A DNA stretch of 39,796 bases, taken from the NCBI GenBank assembly GCA_022071975.1, contig JAJVIO010000089.1, positions 1 to 39,796 on the forward strand. The letters run 5' to 3'. The notes under the pieces are model-generated. The model was not told the origin of the DNA and searched no databases. It saw only the letters and a program-made list of their open reading frames with translations. Source of the DNA: Planctomycetota bacterium. Its GTDB lineage: Bacteria; Planctomycetota; UBA8742; UBA2392. Below, piece by piece: positions 7,930-15,534 of the stretch (the stretch's first letter is position 1; each line of letters opens with the position of its first letter). A program made the translations under genes and the position numbers.

Positions 7930-8903
7930 GACTTCGGCTCATTCTCGGCGCACAGCAGGCGCAGCGCCTCGACCAGCCACTCTTCCTGCAGGCTGCCCAG
8001 CGACAGGCGATAGGCGATCTTGCCACTGCGGTCGATCACCAGGAACAGGTTGGTGTGCTCGATGATGCCGGTGGCGGGGTCGCGGCGCCGCTCGACCCCC
8101 ATCTTGTCCAGGATCGGGTTGATGGTGGCGGGCTCGCCCACGCACAGGTTGAAGAACGGAGCCGCGACCTCCTGTGCCGAGGCCAGGCGCGCCATGGATT
8201 CCTGCGTGTCGTGTTCAGGGTCGAGCGAGACGGCCACCAGCCGCACGTCAGCCTGCTCTTCTTCGTTAAGGCGCGCGACCGCGCGCTTGGCCTGGCCAAG
8301 GATCATCGGTCACGTGAAGGCACAGGTGGAATACACGCCCGTCAGGATCACGACCTTGCCCCGGTACTGCTCAAGCGAAACGGCGTGGCCGTCCTGGTTC
8401 GGCAGGCTGAAGCTGGGCGGCGTGAGCGCCACCCGCAGCTTGTCAGCGGGGAAAGGCAGAGGGGTGCCGGGCTGCTGGACTTGTGCGATGGGCGGCACCG
8501 CTTCACTCATCCAGAACCACCCGGCACCCGCTGACCCGACAGCCACCAGGGCGGCCAGTGCGCAAGCGAAGAGAGCCAGCGGCCTGCGCACAGCCGATTT
8601 GAGCTGCGGGTAATACACGGCAAGGGTCATGGCCCCCAGAATCAGGGGGGCCGTGATGAGCGGCAGCACGTAGGTCCAATCCACGCTGCCGGTTTCCGGG
8701 TCGGGGTTGAAGCACCACTTCCGGAAATCCCTCGCGAACTCGCCGAATGCGCCCTCCGGAGCCGGCATGAAGGCCAGGACCAGCATCAGCCCGTGCCACA
8801 GAACCAGCGTGATCAGCACGAAGAGCGCAAACTGCCCGTTTTCAAAGATACTGCCCACCCGGAACGGCGTGGCTTGCCTGCCTGTTTTCTGTTGCGCGTC
8901 CAT
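7926..8903 (-). CDS. SCO/SenC copper chaperone, probable selenoprotein (CxxxU)
   Basis: Read through one TGA (8310-8312), this is a 325-residue protein. The ATG at 8903 was chosen for its AAGG Shine-Dalgarno seven bases away; an upstream ATG at 8939 overlaps the previous gene. Residues 20-135 hold three hydrophobic helices, an unusual N-terminal addition. The SCO domain follows: PPSFSLPNQDG, GKVVILTGVYSTC194-AFT-U198-P, VRLVAVSLDPEHDT, and the copper-site His283 in EHTNLFLVID. SCO proteins bind Cu through CxxxC plus His and help assemble CuA. Here the second Cys of CxxxC is the TGA position and the following Pro is kept. The frame is unbroken otherwise and ends in an ATGA overlap with the next gene. 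Confidence 0.85.
8277..8311 (-). promoter_or_regulatory. Candidate bacterial SECIS element of the SCO gene
   Basis: Starting at the G of the UGA, GACCG can pair with CGGUC; above an internal loop, CUUGGC pairs perfectly with GCCAAG around the triloop CAG. The apical hairpin begins nine bases after the UGA. This two-storey shape, with the UGA at the base and a short GC-rich apical stem, matches the general form of bacterial SECIS elements such as that of fdhF. It was found by eye; the sequence also has to encode protein, so chance pairing cannot be excluded. Confidence 0.55.
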
Positions 8904-8923
8904 GGTGCCGCCTTCACCACCGG

Positions 8924-10636
8924 TTACTTGACCGGCCACACGTCAATCAGCGCCTTCCAGTTCGAGAAGTAGTACACCGCAAAGCTGGCCAGGAAGATAA
9001 AGGTCAGCACCACGGTACCCTTCGGCTTGAGGCCCGGTTCGTTCGGGCTCCACTTCGTGCTGATCAGGTTGGCCGTCAGCTTGCTCTGTTCCGGGGTCTG
9101 CCAGCTCTCCATGGCGCGGCCCTTGTTGGACTTGCCCAGGAACACCGCATGCACGGTCAGCAGCACGAAGATCAGCGCGCCGGTCGCCGCGATCACGCCG
9201 CCGATACCCAGCATGGCCAGGAACGGCGCCGCGTCGCCCAGGTCCGCCACGATCTTGGCGCCCGTGAAGTCGATGTCCGGGTGACGGCGGGGCACACCCA
9301 GGCTGCCGGCCAGCGTCATGCCGATCGCCATCAGGCTGATGCCGAAGCCGAAGATGTACGGCTGCAGGCGGGCGAACGCCTTGAACGAGTACTCGCGGCG
9401 GAAGATCAGCGGCACCACGTAGTACGCCAGGCCCATGAAGGCCAGCGTCGTGCCGCCCGCCACCGTCACGTGGAAGTGGCCGGGGATGCGCAGGGTGTTG
9501 TGAGCAATGATGTTGATCTGGTGCGTGCCCAGTGTGACGCCGGTGATGCCGCCGCCGAATCCGAAAATCACCAGTGACAGGAAGAACGCCGAGAAGCCCG
9601 GGTCTTTCCACGGCGCTTTGGTCAGCCAGCCGAACAGCCCGCCCATGCCCTTCTTGCGTCCTGCGACTTCGACCGAGGCCGGCACCGTGAAGCCGTGGAT
9701 CATGCTGGCCATCACGGCCAGGTACAGCGCGTAGCTGGTGTTCCACATCTTCCAGCCGGCACTGACGGCCGGGTCCACCAGCAGGTGGTGCGCCGACGCC
9801 AGGTTGATGAACAGGATGTAGAGCAGGAAGGCGAAGCGGCACACCGTCTGGTTGAGCGGCTTGGCGCCTGTGGTCAGGGTCGCCAGGAAGTACCACACGG
9901 CAACCATGGCGCACACGTTGATCTGCTGGCTGCAGTGGCCCAGCGCCCACCAGATCAGGCGGTACCACACCGCGTCCGGCGGGCTTTCGAGCACGCCCAG
10001 GGACCAGAGCCAGGTGGGAATCAGCACGATGGCGCCGTGCACGATGGTGAACACCGCGATGATCGCCGCCGCCAGCGCGCCGAACACAACCAGCGGGATG
10101 GCACCCTTGTAGGTCTTGTCGCGCTTGGCGATGTACAGGCCGCCGAAGAAGTTCACCGTGCCCAGCAGGGCGCCGACGGCGAACAGGATCATGCCGAGGT
10201 AGAACTCCTGCTCGGCGCGCAGCGGCACGTAGCTGGTCATGGTCACGGAGGCGCGCCCGGCCAGCACGGAGTAGTTCACCATCACCATGCCGACCAGCAT
10301 CAGGGCGAATTGCCCCCAACTCAGCAGGTTGTTGAAATTTCTACTGTTGAGCAGCGTGGTCGAGGCGAAGTACAGGATCGCCATCTCCATGAACAGGATC
10401 CAGAAGATCAGCATGTTCAGGCCGTGGAGGCTGATGACCATGTAGTAGTCGACCGGGTCCAGTAGCGCGACCGTCTCCCAGCGCGTGAGCGCCAGCAGGA
10501 TCGCCGCCACGGCGCCGATCAGCAGGCTGACCACGCCGAACACGGCGTTCAGCTTGATGAAGAGTTCCGCGTTCAGGCAGACGGGAAGGCCCGTCGTCGC
10601 GCAGACTCGCATTTTCTCTGGCTTCATGTTTCCCAT
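8924..10636 (-). CDS. norS: B-family haem-copper nitric oxide reductase subunit I (sNOR-like)
   Basis: 570 residues with at least twelve membrane helices. Haem and copper ligands are present: His71 (SLHGLNM), His234 (ALGHCSQQIN), His283-His284 (SAHHLLVDP) and His387/His389 (RIPGHFHVTV). In oxygen-reducing B-family enzymes the residue four after the first CuB histidine is a cross-linked Tyr; here it is Gln238, and GHCSQQ has no Tyr at all. Loss of this Tyr marks NO reductases of the superfamily. With a CuA subunit before it and SenC after it, the order matches the norSY-senC type known from nitrifiers. A good Shine-Dalgarno (AGGAGG, seven bases) supports the ATG at 10636. An unusual oxidase is less likely. 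Confidence 0.8.
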   Translation of the reverse strand: MGNMKPEKMRVCATTGLPVCLNAELFIKLNAVFGVVSLLIGAVAAILLALTRWETVALLDPVDYYMVISLHGLNMLIFWILFMEMAILYFASTTLLNSRNFNNLLSWGQFALMLVGMVMVNYSVLAGRASVTMTSYVPLRAEQEFYLGMILFAVGALLGTVNFFGGLYIAKRDKTYKGAIPLVVFGALAAAIIAVFTIVHGAIVLIPTWLWSLGVLESPPDAVWYRLIWWALGHCSQQINVCAMVAVWYFLATLTTGAKPLNQTVCRFAFLLYILFINLASAHHLLVDPAVSAGWKMWNTSYALYLAVMASMIHGFTVPASVEVAGRKKGMGGLFGWLTKAPWKDPGFSAFFLSLVIFGFGGGITGVTLGTHQINIIAHNTLRIPGHFHVTVAGGTTLAFMGLAYYVVPLIFRREYSFKAFARLQPYIFGFGISLMAIGMTLAGSLGVPRRHPDIDFTGAKIVADLGDAAPFLAMLGIGGVIAATGALIFVLLTVHAVFLGKSNKGRAMESWQTPEQSKLTANLISTKWSPNEPGLKPKGTVVLTFIFLASFAVYYFSNWKALIDVWPVK

Positions 10637-10649
10637 GGCCGCCCCTCCT

Positions 10650-11177
10650 CTATTCCTCGACGATGATCAGGCCGGTCATCTGGTGGTGGCCCGCGCCGCA
10701 GAACTCGTTGCAGATGATGTTGAACTCGCCGGTCTCAGCCGGTGTGAAGGTGATGACGTGGTCGTAGCCCGGTACGACCTGGAAGTTCATGTTCATGGGC
10801 AGCAGGCTGAAGCCGTGCTGGTAGTCGCCTGATGAAGTGTGCAGGCGATACTCGACGCCCTTCTTGAGCTTCAGGATCGGGGTCCACTGCCAGTTCCTGC
10901 CGATCAGGTAGATGTCGCTGCCCGGGGGCGGCTGCACGATGGGGACGTAGTTTCGCTCGCCGACCTTGTTGGCCTCGATGAAGCGCGCAATGCGCGCCTC
11001 GAACTGCCCGGGCTCCAGGGTGTAGGCCTCGCCGCTGCTGGTCTGCTTGCCGGTGAAGTGCCAGTAGGGCATTGCCACGGACAACACCATGCACCAGGCC
11101 AGCGCGATGCCCATCCAGACGCGCTCGAAGCCGTGGGGCGCCTCAATCCATCTAGCCGGTGGGTTGAAGATGCTCAT
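10650..11177 (-). CDS. norY: CuA-containing subunit II of the NO reductase
   Basis: 175 residues: one N-terminal membrane helix (about 20-40) and a cupredoxin domain outside the membrane. All CuA ligands are present: His121 (DYQHGFSL), then Cys156, Glu158, Cys160, His164 and Met167 in CNEFCGAGHHQM. The domain accepts electrons from a soluble or membrane donor and passes them to subunit I. It lies 18 bases after the small membrane protein and 13 before norS. The complete CuA site means a SCO-type chaperone is needed, which the operon supplies. The symbol follows the sNOR naming and is inferred from gene order. Confidence 0.85.
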   Translation of the reverse strand: MSIFNPPARWIEAPHGFERVWMGIALAWCMVLSVAMPYWHFTGKQTSSGEAYTLEPGQFEARIARFIEANKVGERNYVPIVQPPPGSDIYLIGRNWQWTPILKLKKGVEYRLHTSSGDYQHGFSLLPMNMNFQVVPGYDHVITFTPAETGEFNIICNEFCGAGHHQMTGLIIVEE

Positions 11178-11195
11178 GTTCTCTCGCCTTTCCGC

Positions 11196-11402
11196 CTACG
11201 GCAGCTCTGCCGGCTTGACCATCAGCAGCTCGATCCACCCCCACACCGTGTAGGAGAGGAACGGCACCAAAAAACCCAGCGCCAGCAGCAGCCACGGGTT
11301 GTCCAGCAGCTTCTGCAGCGGGTGGATCGGACCCGTGTCCTCGGGCGCGTCCCCCTCGGGCTGGCCCGGCTCCCGGCTTGCGCCTTGCGGCTCCTCGCTC
11401 AT
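11196..11402 (-). CDS. Small single-helix membrane protein, first gene of nor operon
   Basis: 68 residues from the ATG at 11402, which has a GGGAG ribosome site and sits about 37 bases after the likely transcription start; a longer frame to 11474 would overlap the promoter. A charged, Pro/Glu/Gly-rich N-terminal half precedes one hydrophobic helix (LLLALGFLVPFLSYTVWGWIE region). It may be a small accessory subunit, comparable in position and size to tiny subunits of haem-copper enzymes. No family is recognised. Confidence 0.7.
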   Translation of the reverse strand: MSEEPQGASREPGQPEGDAPEDTGPIHPLQKLLDNPWLLLALGFLVPFLSYTVWGWIELLMVKPAELP

Positions 11403-11445
11403 GGCTTGCTCCCTTATTTCAGATAACCGAATCTTCTTATCCTGA

Positions 11446-11474
11446 GTATTACCCCGCCGCTTCCCGCGCGTCAA
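11446..11474 (-). promoter_or_regulatory. Promoter of the NO reductase operon
   Basis: On the minus strand TTGACG (11469-11474) and TAATAC (11446-11451) are separated by exactly 17 bases. The expected start of transcription is about 37 bases before the first ATG. This is the best sigma-70-like promoter in the window. No FNR-like palindrome overlaps it. Confidence 0.6.
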
Positions 11475-11533
11475 GCAAGTCCCGCAAACTCTTCCACAGG
11501 ACGTACTCGACGTGATTCCAGTCCCGCCCGGTC

Positions 11534-11562
11534 CCGGCCTGCACCAGTTTCATGCAGGCCGG
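11534..11562 (-). terminator. Terminator hairpin after the Ig/kelch gene
   Basis: A 10-bp perfect stem (CCGGCCTGCA / TGCAGGCCGG) with a nine-base loop starts 21 bases after the stop codon of the Ig/kelch gene. It has no T tract. It separates that gene from the nor promoter. Confidence 0.55.
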
Positions 11563-11583
11563 ATCCGTCACGTCAGGAAATCG

Positions 11584-13812
11584 TTACGGCAGAGGCGTGT
11601 AGCGCAAACTGTAGTGCGGAGTCTGCACGAATGAATCGCGCCCCGTGATGAACCACAGCTCGCCGTCATGGAACACCGCGCTGTGATAGCCGGAGCCGTT
11701 GTCCGGCGTCGCCAGCTGCTGAACCGTGCCCCCGGCGCCGCCCGCGTTAGGCGTGAACGACTGCAGCCGGCTGGTTGCCACCGGCGAAAACCCCGAGAAC
11801 TTCCAGCCGTTCAGCACGTACAGCCGGCCGTTGTGCACCGCCGAGGCCGCGTAGTAGCACGGCTCCGCCAGCGTCGGGTAGTTGCTTGAATCCAGCGTCG
11901 CCAGCGCAACGTTGGCTCCCGCCAGGTCGGGCTGGTACATCTCGATCGTGTCCAGCGTCCCCGCCGAGCCCGTACCGCCCACGATGTAGATACGGCCATC
12001 AATCATGCCGCCGGACGGGAAGCGCCGCGGCGTGTACGGCGCGACATCCGTCTTGCGGTACCAAACGCCCAGGCCCACGGCGCTGGTCGGCGCCTCGTAC
12101 ATCAGCACGGCCGTGTTTTCTTCCTTTACATAGCTGCCGCTTCCGGCCGTGCCCTCCACCTGTAAGCGCCCCGCCACCAGGTAGATGCGGTCGTCAGCGT
12201 CGAGCGCGGTGTCGCTGCCCACCACCAGCGCTTCGGCATAGCCCTTGATGTTGCGGCCCGCGAGATCCGAGGGCAGCTCCGACAAGACCTCCCAGTTGCC
12301 GGGGGTGGCCAGCGCGTTGCCCGCGGCATCGGCCACCTGCATGCGCTCCACTACGCGTGTGAAGTCGCCGCTGGAGGGCGCGGTGTTGGAGTACAGCTCG
12401 CCGCCGACCGCGTAGATGTAGCCGCCGTAGCTGTGCTGCAGGAAGACCGCGCCGAGGTACTGGCGCTCACTGGCGAGCGGACGGCCGATGTCCTGCAGCT
12501 TGTACTCAAGGTCCGGGTTGGCCTGGTGCGCTGTGTGGAACACGTAGACCGTGTTCACGGTGTCGGCTACGCGCCCGCCGATCACGTAGATGGCGCCTTC
12601 GCTGCCATAGGCCGGGTGCGGCGCGACAACGGTGGCTTCACTGTAGTGTTCGTGATACGCGCCGTCGCCGTTGGCCGCCGCGGCGTCGTAGTAGCGATGT
12701 TCGCCGAAGCGCTGCCAGTAATCGCCGACTGTAGAGTCGAAAACGCGCAGTCGCACGGCGCGGCTGGCAACCAGCCCGCCGGCGTCAACGCTCACGCTGA
12801 AGTCAAACAGGCCCTGCTGCGTGGGCGTGCCGCTGAGCGTGCCGTTCTGGGCGAGGCTGACGCCCGTGGGCAGTGTGCCGGCGGTCTGGCTCCAGGTCCC
12901 GGTCGTTACGGGCATGCCGCTGAGGCTGGCCTGCAGTTGGGTGTTCAAGGTGCCCGCGGCCAGGTCGTGTTCTACCAGGTCAGTGGCGATGGTCAGGTCG
13001 CTGAACGTGATGCGGAAGGTGTAGCCGTTGGCGTTCCAGGTGGTGTTCTTGTACTGGGCTTCCACCTTGAGGTACCAGGTGCCGGCCGGCGCGTTGTCGA
13101 GCACCATGCGCGAATCGTCGCCCGCGGCGATTGCCACGCCGTTCACGATTTCCTCGGGCACACCGTTATGCTGGCCGCCCAGGTTGGTGAGCAGCTTGCC
13201 GATGAACGAGTCGAAGTAGACCTCGACCTGGATGCGGCCGGTATGCGGGGTGGTGAATGAGAAGTAGTCGCGCGGGTCGTAGTTCGGGTCGGCCGGGTTG
13301 GACGTGACGCTCAGCGGCGTGAGCTGCACGATCGGGGCGGTTGCGCTAAGCGCACCCAGGTTGGTGGCGGTGGCGAAGCTGTCGTTGGCAGGCGTGTCGT
13401 ACATGTCCGGGGCGTGCGTGTAGCCCACGGGCTCATAGATCACGATATCGAGCGCCGCCTCGGCGGCGCCGCCCTCGTCGTTCACGCAGCGGAAGCGCAA
13501 TTCGAACAGCCCGCTTACCAGCGGTGTGCCCACCAGCGCCCCGCTGGACTGCAGCACCAGGCCGCTGGGCAACGGCGATGATTGCGCCGAGAGCGACCAC
13601 AAGATGCCGCCTGTGCCGGCCGGCGTGGTGGCCGTAAGCATGGCGCTGTAGGCAGTGTTGCGCGTGGCGCGCGGAAGGCTGGTGGTGGTGATCGTGGGCG
13701 CGGGGGCAGTGGCGGGCGCGCCCGAGCCGGATCCGTCGCTGCCACCGCCGTCACACGCGGCCAGCATCAGGATGAGCAGGGGTATGGTCAGGCCTGTCGT
13801 CAGGTATCGCAT
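11584..13812 (-). CDS. Lipoprotein with Ig-like domains and kelch-type beta-propeller
   Basis: 742 residues from the ATG at 13812 (ribosome site GGAGAGAG). Signal peptide and lipobox LAAC (Cys20) are followed by a Gly/Ser linker. Next are a putative-Ig (He_PIG-like) domain (LPRATRNTAYSAMLTATT, GTPLVSGLFEL), a bacterial pre-peptidase-like beta domain (DTPANDSFATATNLG to YTFRITF), a second He_PIG repeat (GTLSGTPTQQGLFDFSVSV), and a C-terminal half with kelch-like blades (IYVIGGRV, IYAVGGEL, IYIVGGTG, LYVLNGW). It is probably a cell-surface or periplasmic binding or scaffold protein; no enzyme site is seen. Same strand as the nor operon, but separated by a hairpin and promoter. Confidence 0.8.
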   Translation of the reverse strand: MRYLTTGLTIPLLILMLAACDGGGSDGSGSGAPATAPAPTITTTSLPRATRNTAYSAMLTATTPAGTGGILWSLSAQSSPLPSGLVLQSSGALVGTPLVSGLFELRFRCVNDEGGAAEAALDIVIYEPVGYTHAPDMYDTPANDSFATATNLGALSATAPIVQLTPLSVTSNPADPNYDPRDYFSFTTPHTGRIQVEVYFDSFIGKLLTNLGGQHNGVPEEIVNGVAIAAGDDSRMVLDNAPAGTWYLKVEAQYKNTTWNANGYTFRITFSDLTIATDLVEHDLAAGTLNTQLQASLSGMPVTTGTWSQTAGTLPTGVSLAQNGTLSGTPTQQGLFDFSVSVDAGGLVASRAVRLRVFDSTVGDYWQRFGEHRYYDAAAANGDGAYHEHYSEATVVAPHPAYGSEGAIYVIGGRVADTVNTVYVFHTAHQANPDLEYKLQDIGRPLASERQYLGAVFLQHSYGGYIYAVGGELYSNTAPSSGDFTRVVERMQVADAAGNALATPGNWEVLSELPSDLAGRNIKGYAEALVVGSDTALDADDRIYLVAGRLQVEGTAGSGSYVKEENTAVLMYEAPTSAVGLGVWYRKTDVAPYTPRRFPSGGMIDGRIYIVGGTGSAGTLDTIEMYQPDLAGANVALATLDSSNYPTLAEPCYYAASAVHNGRLYVLNGWKFSGFSPVATSRLQSFTPNAGGAGGTVQQLATPDNGSGYHSAVFHDGELWFITGRDSFVQTPHYSLRYTPLP

Positions 13813-14174
13813 GGCTCTCTCCGATTCGTACTCGTTGCCTGGCTGTCTCGTCACCTGCAGTTTCATAAAGTTATTCGGATACGCAAGTCTTATTTGATGA
13901 ATCCCGCCCCGTGCAGCGAAAAAAATCAGAACCTGCTTTTTCCGCCGCGGTCGCTTGCTATCTTGGCGCCCCTTACACAGGCACAAACATGTTCGCGTAC
14001 CGCAACATTTTCGCCTCTTACGCTGCGCACCGCAGCATGTGTTGCGCTCGGTAGTCTCCGGGCGCTCAGTTCACCTATCCACACTTACAGGGCCCGGAGC
14101 AGCACCAACTCCCCGGGCTCGTGTTGGCTTGTGTGCTGCTTCGATTCACTTCCACGGGGGCAGGAGACAGAAAA
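13813..14174. other. Intergenic region between divergent genes, with cysK leader structures
   Basis: No gene is seen here. A small perfect hairpin lies at 14022-14036 (GCTGCG-CAC-CGCAGC). GCCCGGAG (14092-14099) can pair either with CTCCGGGC (14056-14063) or, over six bases, with CCGGGC (14113-14118). Such exclusive pairings are what a regulated leader would show, but no known riboswitch class is recognised and the T content is low. Confidence 0.35.
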
Positions 14175-15125
14175 ATGGGCAACAGAGTCAACGCAATCCA
14201 TGAGCTGGTCGGCGACACGCCGGTCGTGCGCCTCAACCGCGTCACGCCGCCGGGCGCCGCCACGGTCTGGGCCAAGCTCGAGTACCTCAACCCCGGCGCG
14301 TCCGTCAAAGACCGCATCGCGCTCGCCATGATCGAGCAGGCCGAGCAGCGCGGCGAGCTGGTCCCCGGCCGCAGCGTGATCGTCGAGGGCACCTCGGGCA
14401 ACACCGGCATCGGGCTGGCGATGATCGCGGCCAGCAAGGGCTACCGCATCATCCTGGCGATGCCGGAAAGCATGACGGTCGAGCGCCGCAACACACTGCG
14501 CGCGTTGGGCGCCGAACTGGTGTTGACGCCGGCATCCGAAGGCATGCGCGGCGCGGTACAGAAAGCGCGCGAGCTGGCCGAGAGCAATCCCGACTACTGG
14601 GAAGCCCGCCAGTTCGACAACCCGGCCAACCCGCTGGTGCACCGGCTCACCACCGGCCCCGAGATCCTGCGCCAGGTGCCGGAGATCGACGCCTTCGTGG
14701 CCGGCGTCGGTACCGGCGGCACGGTCTCGGGCGCTGGCCGCGTGCTGAAGGCGGCGCGGCCGGAAATCCAGGTGTACGCCGTGGAGCCGCTGGACAGCCC
14801 GCTGCTGTCGGGGGGCAAACCCGGGCCGCACAAGATCCAGGGCATCGGGGCGAACTTCGTGCCGAGCGTACTGGACCGCGAGGTGTACGACGGCGTGATC
14901 GACGTGACCTACCAGGACGCGCTGGAAACCTCGCGCCGCCTGGCCCGAGAGGAAGGCATCTTCAGCGGCGTCAGTGCGGGCGCGATCGCCTGGGCGGCGC
15001 TGAAGGTGGCCGTTGAGCTGGGCGAAGGGCGCAGCGTGGTGTTCATCGTGCCCGACTTCGGCGAGCGCTACAGCACCCACGAGCTGTGGGCCAAGGCCCC
15101 CGAGCTGGCAGCGGTGCAAGTTTAG
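14175..15125 (+). CDS. cysK: Cysteine synthase (O-acetylserine sulfhydrylase)
   Basis: 316 residues from the ATG at 14175, which has GGAG nine bases upstream; an earlier in-frame start adds an unrelated N-terminus. PLP-binding features are clear: the Schiff-base lysine in NPGASVKDRIA, the Asn loop EGTSGNTGIGLAM, the glycine loop GVGTGGTVSGAGRVL and the C-terminal SGVSAGAI. These match cysteine synthase A/K, which makes cysteine from O-acetylserine and sulfide. Length fits the family. A cystathionine beta-synthase-like or O-phosphoserine variant cannot be excluded by motifs alone. It is a single gene with its own terminator. Confidence 0.92.
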   Translation: MGNRVNAIHELVGDTPVVRLNRVTPPGAATVWAKLEYLNPGASVKDRIALAMIEQAEQRGELVPGRSVIVEGTSGNTGIGLAMIAASKGYRIILAMPESMTVERRNTLRALGAELVLTPASEGMRGAVQKARELAESNPDYWEARQFDNPANPLVHRLTTGPEILRQVPEIDAFVAGVGTGGTVSGAGRVLKAARPEIQVYAVEPLDSPLLSGGKPGPHKIQGIGANFVPSVLDREVYDGVIDVTYQDALETSRRLAREEGIFSGVSAGAIAWAALKVAVELGEGRSVVFIVPDFGERYSTHELWAKAPELAAVQV

Positions 15126-15167
15126 CAGGCAATCAGACCGGCGGGCGCAAGCCCGCCGGTCTCCTGC
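15126..15167 (+). terminator. Terminator hairpin after cysK
   Basis: A 12-bp perfect stem AGACCGGCGGGC / GCCCGCCGGTCT with loop GCAA (15135-15162) lies just after the stop codon. It is extended by an outer GCAGG / CCTGC pair across a four-base bulge. Confidence 0.8.
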
Positions 15168-15178
15168 TTTGGGGCATT

Positions 15179-15432
15179 GCCACGCGGAGGCGCGAAGGCG
15201 CAAAGGGCTTTTCGCATCCCGACGGCCTCTACTGTTCAGGGACGGTGTTCAAACGCCAGGGCGCCAGGAATCGCCGCGGCCTTTTCGTTGGCTGCAATTC
15301 CTTTGGCCAATCAACTGGCCACAACAATAGTGCCGCGGCGCACCTTGGCGTCCTGGCGTTGTTTCCCGCCCGAACAGGCGATAACTGGACGACCAGCTGT
15401 GCACCCCTTGCGCCTTCGCGCCCCCGCGTGGC
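15179..15432. repeat. Nested imperfect palindrome, about 254 bp, no gene
   Basis: Three pairs of inverted arms are nested in order. Outer arms 15179-15207 and 15404-15432 are 29 bases with two mismatches. Middle arms lie near 15232-15241 and 15365-15375 (CTGTTC / GAACAG core). Inner arms 15252-15268 and 15343-15360 match except for one mismatch and one indel. The centre holds further TTGGC/GCCAA pairs. No convincing ORF uses it. It could be a dispersed palindromic element, a non-autonomous mobile relic or a long RNA hairpin. The rest of the 15126-15534 gap shows only short tandem-like CCGGATA copies near 15485-15500. Confidence 0.7.
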
Positions 15433-15534
15433 CATTTTCCCTGACCCCTGACCTCCGAACTCTGGCCTCTGATTTCCTGCTATCACCGGATAACCGGATA
15501 TGGTAATCGTTTTACCCCTCGGAAAGGGACTCCC

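Noticed and set aside
3927..8013. Long plus-strand open frames opposite nirS and the cytochrome b fusion (about 600-680 codons)
   Set aside because: They lie antisense to genes with clear haem and iron-sulfur motifs, have His/Arg/Val-rich low-complexity sequence and no ribosome sites; they are typical shadows in GC-rich DNA.
8303..8939. SCO gene as two separate genes
   Set aside because: The second part would start inside the SCO domain just after the copper motif with no ribosome site; the two halves are one domain.
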